Shown: one piece after another, positions 23,301-37,500 of the stretch
How positions within the stretch are numbered: position 1 is the first letter of the stretch
Layout: each line of letters begins with the position of its first letter
Assembly (NCBI GenBank): GCA_001179505.1
Contig: CDMY01000204.1
Span: 54,451-118,450, forward strand
Direction: 5' to 3'
Source: Vitrella brassicaformis
Lineage: Eukaryota; Sar; Vitrellaceae
Length of the DNA stretch: 64,000 nucleotides
Made by a program: the position numbers and the translations under genes
Notes under the pieces: generated by a model
Seen by the model: only the letters and a program-made list of their open reading frames with translations
Told to the model about the DNA's origin: nothing
The model's database searches: none

Positions 23301-26300
23301 GCCAGATTGAACCTGGGTGGATGTGCCCCACACCCGGAGATCCTTGCGTACCGATATGCGGTGACGGTCAATTGACCGGCAACCAGACTTGTGACGATGG
23401 CAATACAGACAGCGGTAACAAGCAATCACAGACAGACAGACATCATGTGACGTGTACATAATAGCATACACAGACAGACATTCCTGCCATGCGCGCCCGG
23501 ATGCAAGTATGTATGTCTGTATGTATGTCTCTGTCCTACCCTTGCCTCCTGTCTGTAGGTGACGGATGTAACAGCGCTTGTATGCTAGAAGACGGGTGGA
23601 CATGCCCCAGCCCTGGATCCGTGTGTAGTCGTAAACATCCCCAGCCGCACATGGACATGACAGAGACAGCAGCGGACTGTATGACTTCGGATGTGTGGAT
23701 GTTTGTCAGCCATCTGTGGGGATGGCCAAGTAAAGGGCTCCGAACAGTGTGACGATGGCGATACAGACAGCGGTGTGTGTCCGGCACGTGCTTTCCTTAC
23801 ATGGCCTGCCTGTTACGAGCTGTTGTTCCTGGCTGGCTGGTGATGCAGGTGATGGATGCGACAGCATGTGTCAGATTGAACCTGGATGGACTTGCCCTAT
23901 CGTCGGATCCCCCTGCCGTGAGCACAAGGCTCTCTTGTGAACTCTCTGCCATCCTGCTTCTCGCCTCAGTTCTCATTACGACTACGACGACTACGACAAC
24001 AGGGTCTCCGCCGACGACAGCCCCCCTGCCACCAGCCACCTCGGCTGCGCCATCTCCAACCACTACCGCGCCGCCCCCCACCACACATCAGCCGACGACT
24101 AGTGCTGCAATATTCACAAGTCAGCAGCATCGCTGTCTGCCCGCTTGACTTGTTGTTAGTCAGTCAGCTGGCTGGCCTGGCTTGTCTGCCTGTGTTTATG
24201 TCCTTCTGATTGTGTTGCCTGCTGATACGTGCAGGCGAGGCACCTGTAGCGACGAGTGTCCCACCCACAACCTCAGCCCCTTCTGTCCCACCAGTGACCA
24301 CAAGTGAGTGAGAAAAGCCCCCGAGAGCCGCGATCGGCTGGCTATTGCTTGCGAGAATGTGTGTATTAGCTTGTGCGCCTCCGGTTGTCGCCACGCCGGT
24401 GGACGTGGACGATGTCACAAAGGACTTGGAGCATCTCAAAGTGACTGGCCCTAACCGAGACACGGGACAGCTGCATCGGTCCATGTATGTCTCATGTGCA
24501 CGCGCGTCTCTTTCACTTGATGCAGGACCCCGATGCAGTTGACGTGTCGGATGCAGAGGACACCATCGGTGGTCTGCTGGGCAGCGAGGGCGAGGAACCA
24601 CCCATACCACCGCCCGTCGAGTCGACTGAGGACTTCAGCTCTCGGCTCCTCAAAGCCATTAATGTCGCCAAAGTGGCCCGCAAAGACGACATGGCCGGGC
24701 TGGCAAAGCCCAATGCGACACAGGAAGAGACCAAGGCACGAAGGAAAGCCGTCGTGAAGGCACTCATGCGCAACCTGCAAAAGGTAGATGACGAGACACA
24801 CGGGTGTGGACAGCACCCAATTTCTCTGTCCTGTGTGTGGCTGGTCAGGCTGCTGTCGATCGGTCGACGAAGTTGAGTGATGTGTCGAGCAGCCCGGCTG
24901 AAGTGCTGTTGTCCGCCGTCACGCTGGTCACCACCGTCGAGACGGCCGATGAGACAGGTATTCAGCAGAACAAAGATTGATACACATAATCATACGACAC
25001 GCTGTCTTGTGTGTACAGAGAACGACGACATGGACACGGCCGAGGCTGGAGTCGCGACATTCAAGGCTCTCGTGAACGTCTCGGCGGACACCATCTCCCA
25101 GCCCGACGACACTCTCGCCAATGCCGTCAAGGAAGTGCAGGGCCTTCAGTACTATCTCGATGGGGCGGCCGGCCTCCTCAGACAGCTCAACAAAACAGCA
25201 AAGGCGAACCGACACCTTCGGCGGCTGACACCGGCTGCCAAGGAGAGCTATCACACGTTGTCATCCGATGTCATCGGGACCACGGCCCAGCTCGCCGACA
25301 GCCTCGCCACACGTGCAGCCGCACACTCAAACGACACGGCCGAAGTGGCGGGCGCCAAGACCCGGCTGAAGGTTGTCCGCACAGACACGGCCAGTGGGGC
25401 CACACTCACGATCAGGGACACCAATGTAGCTGTGGACATGCCGTCATTGCCATCCATCCCGCCGGCCGTGTGTGCCGATGGCGGCGGGCTGCGCGAGAGT
25501 GTGCAGATGACCTTCTGGGCCGACGACCCATATGCATATGCCGCTCAGGAGGAGGTGCCAATGGCCAACCTGACCGCTAACGACACTCTGAGGAACGCAG
25601 CGCAGGGCACTTTGGCTGTGTCGGCCCGACAGTGCGGCAGCGACCTGCAGCTGACGGCGGGTGACGTGAAGCAAGAGCCCTTCCGGCTGTTCATTCCTCG
25701 CCCCTCAGCAGACAGCGTGCCGGCGGCTGGCAATGTCTCTATCAATGGGACGGAGAGTGCGTATCGTGTGGACGTGGTGTGTGGCTTCTGGAACACATCG
25801 ACGCACCAGTGGGACACACAAGGTCAGCTACCCACGTGTGGCGCACGGATCAATCGGTCGACCAATGAAGAAATGGGTGTGTTTTGTGTAGGTTGTGATG
25901 TGAATGTGGCTGTGTCGAATGAGACGACCCTCTGCTGCGTGTGCACCCACCTCACACAGTTCGCGAGCCTCTTCAAGAGCGTGATCCGAGAGAGCAACGT
26001 CGACAGTGCACTGACCGAGACGTCTATCAAGAGCATGGCTGACCCAAACGCGTGGGTGAAGAATGTCGCGGGGGCGTTCGTGGTGGTTATGATAGGTATG
26101 GACATATATCACCAGCAATGCCTCTTGTCATCCTTCCTTACAGACATCCCTCAATCTGTATGCAGGCATACACGTGGTGTGTTTAGCAGTCTCCCTGTTA
26201 GTCGACTGCAGGAACCCGTTGAGCGACCGAAAACCAAATAGCACGCACGCATGGTTGTGTGAATGCGGTCACTCTGTCTTATGTGTGTTGGTCGTATGTT

Positions 26301-29300
26301 CAGGGTGACGGATCAAATCCTAATCGACCTTTGGTCTGCCATTTGCATTGCAATGCATCCATCCTGTCTGTCTGTCTGTCCATTAATCCATTCAGGATGA
26401 CAGACGTTTTGCTTGATTTGAGGCATCGAGGTCGCAGGAGGCTGCGCGAGAGCATGCGGCAGTGTTACGGGCGTTGTTATCATCCCTGGTTGTGCGACTT
26501 CCTCATCTGTCGCATCATTGGCGGCCTCTACATGCACTGCCGCAGACGCGAACCCACGCTGCACCTCCAAGAGCTACGCACGATCAGGTCGATAGTTGCA
26601 GACAAGCCAAGTATGACAGATACACTTATCTTGACTCATACACACATCTGTCAGGGCTGTCCGCTCTGACCTGAATGCGGAGAAAGACACTCCATCTTTA
26701 TCGAGTGTTCTCGAGCCAGGATCTCGGTCACGCCTCCACAGCGACATGAGCGCGAGCACCGGACGATCGGCGTTCAGGCCACGACTGATGCGCTCGATGT
26801 CAAGGTGACGCACTAGCTAGGCAGCTCTCATTCTGACTGCCGGCTGTCCCAATCTCTTATTGTGCATGTGCACAGGCTTTCCCGCCAGCTATCACGCCAG
26901 TTGTCGGTATCCGAACAGTTATCACCAGGGGAAAGGGGGTCACGTTCATAGGGCATCCTGACTTACCTCCCTTTTTTTATTCGGATGCATTGATCTGTGT
27001 TCAAAGGTGCTCTTCGGATCCCATACACCCCGAGCCCCTGAAAGAACCCCCACAGATGAGTATCGACGCCGCTTGTCCCGCAGGATATTGCCGCTGCACG
27101 ACTTCATCAAGTCGAGCTACCGCAGACATCGGGCTAGCGTGACCAGCGAGGCCGCAGTGACTGACGCAGACGCAACACCGGCCAAATCTTTCCTCCCGCT
27201 GAAATACTCACGGACGAAATCCAATGTGCACTTGCACTTCCTGACGTTGGAGAAGGAGGCAACACCCGCACCGGCCGCTATCGACGGCACTATCGCGGGT
27301 CCCGCACAGCTGGAGGAGACGGGACAGCCCGCCAACCATGACAAGCAAGAGGCGGAACAAGAGCAACAGCAGCAGCAGGTGCCGATGCCGGATGCTGACC
27401 CCAGCGCAGCCCGCAAGCGCATCAAGAAGAGCGTGTCACTTGCGCTCAGCGGTGGATCAGAGGAGGAGGATCAGCCTGAGGACGATCGCTCGCCCCTCGT
27501 CTCGGCTACTCCAGCCGCTGTGTGGCCACCACACAACCTGTCGGCCACGGCGGCGGCGCAAGACCACCCTAAGGCTGACAAGGGATTCCCCAAGGGCAGA
27601 TGGACCAGCATCCTGAGTTTCGCATCCTCCAGGCGTCCCAGCACTCCACAAAAGGAACCCATCACTCTGATCAAGTAGGTGTGTATGGGGGTACTCACGC
27701 ATTGTCCCTTTGACCATCTGTCTGCTGCTTCTTTACACACACATAGGAGTGGAGTACTAAGGGAAGCTTTGCGCAAACGGTTGCAGCGCGAGCTGCAGCG
27801 GCAAATGGCGGCTGCTGTGCTCATCCAAAGGACTTATAGACGCAAGTGGAAGCCGAAGATAGAGACCACCAGACACCCCATAAGGGCCATGATGATCGGG
27901 AAGGCCAATTGGACGAGGCAGGCTCCACAAGGCAGCTTCTGTACAAGCCGGGGCCTGAGCTTCATCTCCTCGGCAGGAATGTCTGGCCAGAGGACGCAGG
28001 AAGCGCTCACTTACAGCGGCTACGAGGGGCAAGCCACTTCGACGACAGAAGAAGGCCCGCTGCCATTGCCACCTTCGGAGCCCTCGCATCACCCGGGAGT
28101 GGAACAAGCTGGGCCATCATACACCGATCTGCTATCGCCCGTGTCGTTCCACTGTTACTCGACTGACTTCTCTCAATCCTCGTCGATGGATGTGCCGACG
28201 GAGGAGACGGCTTGGCCGCTGAGTGAGCCGCATGAGACCCCTTTACCTACGTGGCAGGGGTCCCGGGGCAGAAAGGGCCGCACCAGCGGGCCCCAACCCC
28301 AGCCCAGCGGGCTACCCGACGAGGGCGAGGACGATGGCGTGCCTCTTGACATCGGGGAGAGCATCAAGAGGCCATCTATCAAGAGGCAGGTCACTATAGC
28401 CGAGCCCTCCCCTACCGAGCCTGCTCGTCGAAAGAGTGTCACCGAGCTGTGGGGCGATCTCAACGCTGAAGTAAGCAGCACTTGGAATCGGGGATGAATT
28501 GCACGCTGAATTATGAATGTGTGCTGGGCAGGTCGACCTACTAGTAACGCGTTCGCTGCGGAGAATAGAGTATGTGGAGTGGAGTGCCCCTAAAATGTTC
28601 AAAGAGGTCTGTCGACGCGACCATCCCCTCCTGTACGTTCAAAGATGCACAACACACAGACAAATGGCAGATGGAAGGCAGTGCGTACACACTCGGTGGG
28701 TGGCTGATCACGTGTCTTTATGAAAATGCAGCCGGCTCTTTATCTTGAATCCAAGGTACGGGCTGAGAAGGCATCATGGACATGACAGTCGATATGTACT
28801 CTCTGGCTCTATGCAGGTATACCGCCGTCCAGCGGACATTCTTCTTCGGCAGTGTGACGCTAGGTATGACGAATGAGTTGATGCACATACACTGCCCGGC
28901 AGCAGTTTTTGTCCGGCGTGAATATTCGCTAACCTCGACTGTTGATGTGTTTGTTTGACGCAGGTATACTGATGGTGACCGCAATGTTTTTCGATCAGAC
29001 GACCCAGACCCAGCGGGACACCGAGGTTGTGCTCATGACTTTTGATTCGGGCAATATCGCCTGGAGGTTGACTATGCGGCAGCTTGCCGTGCTCCTGTGG
29101 TGTGTCGTGCTGTCGAAGCCGATGCCAGTGGCCTTATTCTTTTTGTTTCGGTGCTAAACAAACATAGACGGCACGCGCAGCCTCTGTCTGTCTGTCTGTC
29201 TGTCTGTCCGTATGCGTTGTCAGGAAGACTGTACCGTACATCCCCTTCGCCCCTCGTGCAAGCCGTGAGTGGTGGACACACAGCCATCCTGGGTCACACT

Positions 29301-30292
29301 CACGTATCTATCTGCAACTTCTTTTTTCTCGGCCTGTTTGGCGGCTGCTTACTGCAGGCGTCGGCTCTCACCCGGCATTCCGCGCAACCCAGAAGTCGGC
29401 CGGCTGGCTCCCTCACTTGTCAGACCTCCTCTCGCCCCAGATCTCTGTCAGGTCCCTAAAACGCGTAGCCGACGTGGCAGGCAGACACTCTGGTGAGTGA
29501 CATGATGAAACCGACACATCGTCCCCCCATGCACAAGGGACGACAACGTAGACATGAGTAATGAAGGAATGACTAATGGTCTCCACCATACAGAGGCCAC
29601 TTCTCGCTCGATGCGAAAATCGCAGTTCTGAAGCGATGGCGAGTTAAGGAGCGGGTCGGCATTGTGATCGCGCTTCTATACTGGCTGGCGTGCAGCTGCT
29701 TCTTGTTGCTATTCGCGTTCTCGGAGCGGCTGGCAGAAGGAACGGAGGGGCGTAGCAGACACTTGGTGTATCAAGATTTTGTATTGGCCTGCTCGGGTAA
29801 ATGAGACACAGGTGTGCACAACGCATATGTCATGCATTTTCCTTCTGACCAGTGGAGGCATTGACGGAGTTCGTCTTCGAGCCGCTGGTCCGGCTGGATA
29901 CTTTGCATTGAAGGAGAGGTCCGGCAAATGAAACCTTCGTGCTGTCTGCAGGTGTCTTTCATCGTGCTGTCGCTGCTGTTGATGCTGGTGCTCCGCGTCG
30001 ATACATTCGATTGGGTGGTGCTGGTGTGTCCCGGTATGTACCCCAAAGGACGGTACTGACGAGGCTATCTCCGTCATTGTGTGTGTAGGCTGGTTCGATT
30101 TCACATTCGTCCGGGTATGTAACCCAAAAGACGGTACTGACGAGGCTATCTCCCTCATTGTGTGTGTAGGCTCAGTCACTGCACGAGTTAACTATTCAGC
30201 AGCGCGCAATGAGAGACGCATATGGTCTAACCATGGGAGTTGTGGGCTTTGCCAGGCTGAACATGGGCGCAGAGGCATTTACTGCGTTCTGA
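20370..30292 (+). CDS. polycystin-1-like receptor A: C-lectin, PAN, DUF4215, GPS, IQ, multi-TM
   Basis: ATG 20370 starts a signal peptide. Domains in order: a C-type lectin-like domain (about 20490-21060; KFWIGFKR, GGWNWTASAENLWDIVW), two PAN/Apple-like units (about 21940-22150 and 22840-23095), four Cys-rich DUF4215 units (23215-23920; ACDDGNTAAGDGCSATC, EPGWMCP), a Thr/Pro mucin-like stretch (23980-24300), and a long GAIN-like region. The GPS motif follows (CGFWN...CVCTHLTQFA, 25770-25965) with the self-cleavage HLT. TM1 comes next, then an IQ calmodulin-binding motif (AAAVLIQRTYRRKW, about 27805-27850) and polycystin-type segments (HPLLSLFILNPRY, then AVQRTFFFG). The last exon ends AYGLTMGVVGFARLNMG before a TGA, so the channel part looks short. 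At least 20 introns are present. A frame break near 21570-21600 is unresolved. Polycystin-1 proteins are ciliary or surface receptors; the ligand here is unknown. Confidence 0.75.
30034..30169 (+). repeat. two near-identical 55-bp introns flanking a 26-nt exon
   Basis: Introns 30034-30088 and 30115-30169 in receptor A are the same length and differ at only a few bases. Both contain GACGGTACTGACGAGGCTAT and end TTGTGTGTGTAG. They flank the exon 30089-30114 (GWFDFTFVR). The exon is needed to keep frame. The pair looks like a tandem duplication or two insertions of one intron sequence. Confidence 0.75.
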
Positions 30293-31597
30293 GGTCTTGA
30301 TCATTCGTTAAGCTCTTGCACTTCCTTCCTCGGGTTTTGTGGGTCCCTGCACAAAGGCGTAGTAAAACAAAATGAATGAGGGCTGGCTGCATAGGGGCGT
30401 ATGGTCTCTTTTTCCGTCCCTTTTTTTTCATGTATGTATGTATGTATGTCTCTTTTTCGAAGTATCTTCTTGCACTTCCATCTTCAAGTTCAGATTTGTG
30501 GCTGGCTGCACAAAGGCGTATGGCAAATAAGCACCCTCTTTTCCGGATGAGGGAGCGTGTGTCGCACTTCACCCAACCCCGTCCAGCGACCCTCATCCTG
30601 CGACGGCGGGCATGCAATGCGAAAGGGAAGTCTGCGCCGAGGATGTGACTGCCGGAACAACAACGCACGTGGCTACTCTCTCCGTGGGGAAGCAAAGGAG
30701 GGGCTCGCGGGGCTGGGATGTGCCGGGGGCGGGGATCGATCCCTCCTCCCCTTGAGCCTGTTTGACTCTGCGTGCTCATGGGACTGTATTTATATGAGTG
30801 ACACGGACACACAGATGAGTGTTCGGTCAATGCAAGTTGACTCTCTTTTGGCACGTCTCTACGCAGGGATGGCTGCTCGTAGGTCTTCTGTGCCATGATC
30901 CTGTGTGGAAATACATCGACTCATAGCGCAACTGCAGATGCAGGGTCCGTCGGTCTCTCATGAAATGAACTGTGTCAATCGACAAACCCTCAATCACGCG
31001 ACAAACATGCCAGCACCATCCTCAGCGCCCGCCAGGGTATCTTCCAGTAGCGCCGTCCACCACGCACACACATACTCGCACTACGCGCCAACGCAACAGA
31101 CAGACGAGCACGAACCCACCCCATCACCTGGCTTAGCTGGCTATACGACTTGTCTGCCCACGCAGCCTTGGTGCGCAGCTTCTCTACCAGGCGGCTGAAA
31201 AAACCATTGGCCTCTCTGCCCCACACACCATCCACCGTGACGCACAAGGGGGTGAAATGGATGGACTTTTGTCCTGGCACACTTAGCATTGGCCTTGCTC
31301 TTGAGGATGGTGGCGGTTGATTGGTTGCGGTAGGAAGACACTTCAGCGTTTGTAGACACGTCAGCGTTTGTCACGCAGAGGTCAAAGTTGTAAAACGACG
31401 TCGGCACGTCCTAAACCTCTCAAATGTGTGACCACCCGTCCCCAGTGGCTCCACCTGATAGTGCACAGGTGCGAATATATCAGGCACAGACACCTTCCAA
31501 ATTTACGGATTGTAGCGGTTCCCCCAAGAGCCCCCAGCTGCAGTGGAGGACGGCTCTCATCCCTCGGGCTCTCAGCCCGTCGTAGGCCATCGCAGCA
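30293..31597. other. 1.3-kb spacer between the two polycystin-like genes
   Basis: It contains an imperfect direct repeat (GGCTGGCTGCAYARRGGCGTATGG at about 30380 and 30500) and a (TATG)n tract near 30430. The rest has no recognisable gene. The 3' end may hold the promoter of the second gene; no clear box is visible. Confidence 0.45.
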
Positions 31598-34500
31598 ATG
31601 GTCTCTTTCACCTTGATACAAGGGACGCTTCTGGCGGCGCTGCTGACGCATCTTATCAACGGTAGAGCACGTGGTACTGTGAAGCAACCAACTGGATTGG
31701 TGTCTGCGTGTGATCCGAAAGGTGACCTGAAAACGTCCAGCACCGACCCCGTCAGTCTAACCAGTTCAAGCACTTCGACCACCGCCAGTCCCATCAACGG
31801 CCCGGACGGAACCTTCGACAACGCGGCCAGTCCGTGTGTTGCAGGGATAGCCAATTGCACAATCACCATCGATGGCACAGGTTTTGGAACCGACGACGTC
31901 ATAATATTGGCGACGGGCGACGACTGCTCTTCCGGGACGGCCGTGAAGACAGTCTTCGACAACACTTCTGCTGTCGACTATGCAGACACGCCTTCGGTGT
32001 CCTCGGACGACCAACAGACGTACAACTTCAACTCCACACCTCCTCGCCGTGGGGGAGTTTATCTGCTGTGCTGGTGAGCAACCCAAAAGCGAGCAGGCCA
32101 CGAGACAGGCGGTCAGTCGGTCAGGCAGGCAGGCAGGCAGCTTTGTCTGGGGGACGTATCCATTCACTCGTCTGGGCCGAGGGCAGGTGCCAAGGAAGCT
32201 CGTGTGATCCGGACGGTGACCTGAGCATGTTCAGCACCGACGCGGGCAATCTGACCATCATCGGCCCGAACGGAACCTTCGACAATGCGGACAGTCCGTG
32301 TGTTGCAGGGAATGCCAGTTGCACAATCACCATCAATGGCACAGGTGGGCGGAGGGATGGACTCACTGCGTCCGTGTGTGCGTGGGTGCGCGCGTAGTCA
32401 GGGACGGCGGTCTATCTATCTATCTATCTATCTATCTATATGCCTGTTGTTTCTTTGCGGCCGACCAGCCGATACTCACCCACGCGCTCATACCATTGAC
32501 TGATTGATTCCCTCATTGCTCAGGTCTCCAAGACCACAACAGCATCGTGTTGAACACAGGGGCCGACTGCAGCGACACGACGGCTGTGACGACGACAGTC
32601 TTCAACGACTCTTCGGCGGTCGATCACCAAGTGGCCTCGGATTCTTCTGGGACCTACCAGGAATATACCTTTGCAGCCCCTGCGTCGCACGGTGGCGTCT
32701 TCCACCTTTGTTGGTCAGTCCAGCCAGCCAGCCAGCCAATCTGTCTGTTTGTTCGCTTGCATGGTCATCGGCAATTATGCCGTTTCGTTCTGTCTGTCTG
32801 TCTGTCTGTCGGCCTGGGTTGTTGGCTTGGTCGACGCAATGCGATGGAATGCAGGTGCCAAGGGGGACCGGGGGATGTGTGTGATCCTAACAGCGCCCTG
32901 GCCGACTTCAACACCTCTGCGGGCCTACTGACTATCAATGGGCCTCCTGAATCCCCTGATCGTCCCCCCGAATCCCCGTGTGTTGCCGGCCAGCTGTGCT
33001 CGGTCACACTGACGAACGGCACAGGTAGGGGAATCAAGAAAGGGAGATAGATTGATTGGAGGGGCGTGGGTAGGTAGGAAGGTCGATAGAGAGCCCACTA
33101 ATGCTGGCAGGCAGGCAGACAGGCGAGCGATCGCTGCGTATGGTGCACACAATGCGATCGATCGATCGATGCGGCATGCACTCATCCACTCACTGACTGC
33201 CTCACTTGTTCACTCAGGTTTTGGAACCGACGACGTCATAATATTGGCGACGGGCGACGACTGCTCTTCCGGGACGGCCGCGACGACAGTCTTCGACAAC
33301 ACTTCTGCTGTCGACTATGCAGACACGCCTTCGGTGTCCTCGGACGACCAACAGACGTACAACTTCAACTCCACACCTCCTCTCCGTGGGGGAGTTTATC
33401 TGCTGTGCTGGTGAGCAACCCAAAAGCGAGCAGGCCACGAGACAGGCGGTCAGTCAGGCAGGCAGGCAGGCAGGCAGCTTTGTCTGGGGGACGTATTCAT
33501 TCACTCGTCTGGGCCGAGGGCAGGTGCCAAGGAAGCTCGTGTGATCCGGACGGTGACCTGAGCATGTTCAGCACCGACGCGGGCAATCTGACCATCATCG
33601 GCCCGGACGGAACCTTCGACAACGCGGACAGTCCGTGTCATGCAGGGATGCCCAATTGCACAATCACCATCAATGGCACAGGTTGGGACGTATAGCGCTG
33701 CAGGGTGGGAGGGGGCCGGATTCACTGGTGGTGTTGCCGGCGCAGGCCTTGCCGGCGTCTGGGACACACTGGTGCTTTCAAGGTCACGGCGATGTCCACC
33801 GGTCGCTGGCACAGTCATCAAGGACTTGTTCGCCGAAGATGGTGATGGTACGAAGGCCGATCTGGCCACGGCGGCAGGGGGAGGGACACAATCCGACTAT
33901 GACTTCGGCACGGCCTTTCGGGGGGGAACCTATCACCTGTGCTGGTAAGACATCATGTCTCTTGTACGCCGTCTTCACTCACACCCAGTGACACACTCAC
34001 TGTCGGCTGGGCAGATAGATAGATCTATAGATAGATACACAGATGGGCCATACGACGTGCATCCGTCACAGAGGCACACACATACATGAACACATGTGTG
34101 CACACATCTGGTGTCTAAGTGTACATGCGTTTGGCCACATCTCTACATTTGCATGTATCAATGGATGTGTTTGCAGGTGTACGGGGGCTTCTCGCTGTGA
34201 TCCCGACACTGCCTTGAGCAACTTCAACACACGTGTGGGCCAACTGGCGATCGATGGTGCGCAAGAACGCAAATTTTTGCCACGCTTGCAATGCCTAGTC
34301 CCTTACAGGCCCTACAAGCAATTTCCAGGACTTTACGTGCACGCTGGGAGCTGACGACTGTGTTGTATCTAGCGTGGACATCCATGGTCAACGCCCATCA
34401 GACTTCCATGTTGCTATTCTGGATCAAGACTGCTCCGACCCCAAGGCTACATTCGTCGGTGCCAACACCACCTTTATGACGAATCCAGCCGAAGGGCACG

Positions 34501-37500
34501 GTGCATCATCAGGACAGTATGACTTCCAACTCGGCCTGCAAGTGAATCCGAGAGCAAGGACACCCGGAGAGCACCACATCTGTTTCTGCGATGAGGCGGT
34601 TCTCGCCTGTACGAATGCAGAGCACTTTGCTGTCCAAGTATGGCAATTTATGCTAAGAGGTATGCAACACGGCAGAACTATTGACATTGCAGTTGGGAAA
34701 CATTTTGTGTTGTTCTGGCTTGAAGGCCCTGACACGAGACTAGTGGACGCGCGTTGTACAGCCGGCCGAGACTGTTCTGTAAATTCTGTGCAAGGAATTG
34801 GTATTCTATCAAAAACTCGAGAGCTTCAATTGGACATGCCTTGGCTTGTACAACGCTTTTCTCTGCTCATTTTGTTGGCGCCCAGGTCTGGACGATTCGG
34901 ATCGAATCATCATCTCGGCGACGGCATGCGAGGCACCGGTACCGGTCAGCCCTGCACTGTTCAATGGTGGTGATTACGCCCAGGCTGATGCCAACTCGGA
35001 CGGCGAAGTATTCAGTTTGACCAAAGCCTATCGGGGAATGGACGTTCTGCTCTGCTGGTACGCGCCTTGGCAGCGACCAGAAAGACATGTCAGAGTTCAG
35101 TCGCAGGGGGGTGCTCGGTTGATTGTGCAGGTGCGGAGCCTACAGTGGCTTGGCATGCGATGCCTCCAATGCGACGACAAGCAACTATACCATATACGTT
35201 GGGAATCTGGCTGTCAAAGGTAGCATCAAGATTCGCTTGTATCTCTCCCTTCATCCTCCGTTTGACAGGGCCGGATGGTCTGTTCGACGACGCTTCATGC
35301 GATGCTGGAAGAGATTGTACCATTGTACTGAATGGCACAGGCGCCCTTACGACAGGCTTGCCTAGTTGTGTCTCTAGGCGCCCTTTTGGATTGCTACATA
35401 CTGCCGCTGTGCTGTCATCTGCATGGACGTTTTCAGAGCTTGCCGATGGTGTTGATACCCTGCTCATCTCTACAGCCGAGTGTAGCCCTGATAGCCCCGC
35501 GACTTCGAATCACACTGTCACCGATTTAGTTGATGACGATGGCGACGTTGACTTTGCATCACAAGCGGGAGGGACTTTCACTTTTGCATCCGTCCGGTAT
35601 GGAGGCGTTTTTTCGCTTTGTTGGTGAGCGACAATTAAAGAACAGACACAAAAGCGTGGCATGTTGCTTGCTGTGCATGATTTTGCGGTTGAAGGTGTAC
35701 GGATCCTCAGGATATCGAGGCTTGCAATCCAGAAACCAACTTGACCGGTTTCAATGTCAATGCAGGATTACTCCAGATCAATGGTATGTGAGTTGTGTCG
35801 CACTCGACACATCATGCCATCGACTCCCTTGCCAACGCTTTATCTCAGCTCCAGATCGCAGTTCCAGTACCAAGGCGCATCCACGATGTGTGGTTAGTCT
35901 CTCATGCCAAATAGACATTAGCGGGGCAGGTATGATGGACGACTAACCTCTCCTTCAACTTGTTCTCGTTCATATAATTCTGTGTTGCGAATATTTTTCG
36001 TGCCTCCAGGGCTTGAGGATCGTGATACGATTTTGGTGGCACCTGAGGGAAAAAGATGTGGCGTTGACGTGGTGCCTTTGTACCCTAGGTCAGTGAGGAC
36101 CTGAGGGGCAGCAGACAACGGACGGACGGGGACATTGCCAGTCACTAGACTCTCGTGTCTGTAGAATTTTTGATGACGAAGATCCTCGCATTGACAACGC
36201 AAAGGCCGATGCTGGATCCAACGGAGAAGTTTTCTCGTTAGGTCAGATTTGAGGACGAAAAGGTGTCAGCCCCTTCTCACTTCATCTCCAACATTTCCAG
36301 GTCGAGCTGTTTATGGAGCCCAGAATCTGGTTCTCTGCTGGTGAGCTATGACAGACTGCTGCTTTTCATTAGCGCATTCGTAACCTTTTTGTGCAGGTGC
36401 AAAGGGTCATGGGGGTCGTGTCACCAAATCGGCACGTCCACCAAGAACAATGAAAACTTCCCCGTCCATTCCGGGACTGTGACTGTGAAGGGTCCGCGTC
36501 TGGCAGCTGACGTCTACACCTGCACGTCGGGCTCCCCTTGCCCAATCGAGCTTGTGGGTGTGGAGCTTGAACAGGGCGACAAGATCCATTTAATCAAATT
36601 ACCCAACGTCTGTGGCAGCCAGCTCGAAGCTGTGGGCGGGACCGAAACAACAGCACAGGCTAACGGAACCACATACGACATGAACACGAAGCTTCCCGGT
36701 GGAATTTACAGAATATGTTGGTGAGTCCATTAGCTCACCAGCTTACCAGAGCGACCTCCTAATGGTACTATTGACAGGTGTCCAAAAGAAGCGGACTGCA
36801 CCAGTACGGCCAGCTTCGCGACGCATGTAGGAGACCTGTATGTGGCAGGTAAGACAGCCACTGGTTTGTGGGTGCATCCATGTCCGCACCCCGTCGTCCC
36901 TTTGCCACGAGTTTTATTCCCTGCAGGTCCGGCCTCGTATTGTGATTCGTTGGTGTCGACGTCCTGTGAGCATGTGCTGTGTGCGGCTGGGACGTTTTGT
37001 CCTTCGGCGCCCCTTACGATTGGCGGCTATCAGCTGACTGTGGACGACCGCCTGCTGCTGACAAAAGGCAGTGTGCCGTGCACAGGCGGTCTGCTGGAAG
37101 ACATCGACGCCAATCCCTCGCCCAGCCCATCCAGCAGCACATCGCAAAGCTTCACATTCGGCCTCACTCTCTCGGAAGCGGGCCACTACCACGTGTGCTG
37201 GTGCGGCAAGGGATCGGCCGGAGCCTGCGACACGCCGTCAGCCCACCGCGTGCAAATTGGAACGCTGCACATTACAGGTCAACAGACAGACAGACAGACA
37301 GAGAGGGAGCCAATCAGGGCAGGTCAGCCACGGACGGCAGCAAATGAGGCACTGCTGATATTGCATTCCAGGCCCAAGTGTGAGCAACTACAACAAACGG
37401 TGCAGCCGCGGGTCCAGCTGCACGTATGACGGCATTTCCATCGACTACGACGCCACTCAGCAGTACCGCATTGCTGTCATGGACAAGCCATGCTCAGACG

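Noticed and set aside
24164-24610. Minus-strand gene with a Pro/Ser-rich product
   Set aside because: It is antisense to the mucin-like Thr/Pro region of receptor A. The repeats make long frames on both strands.
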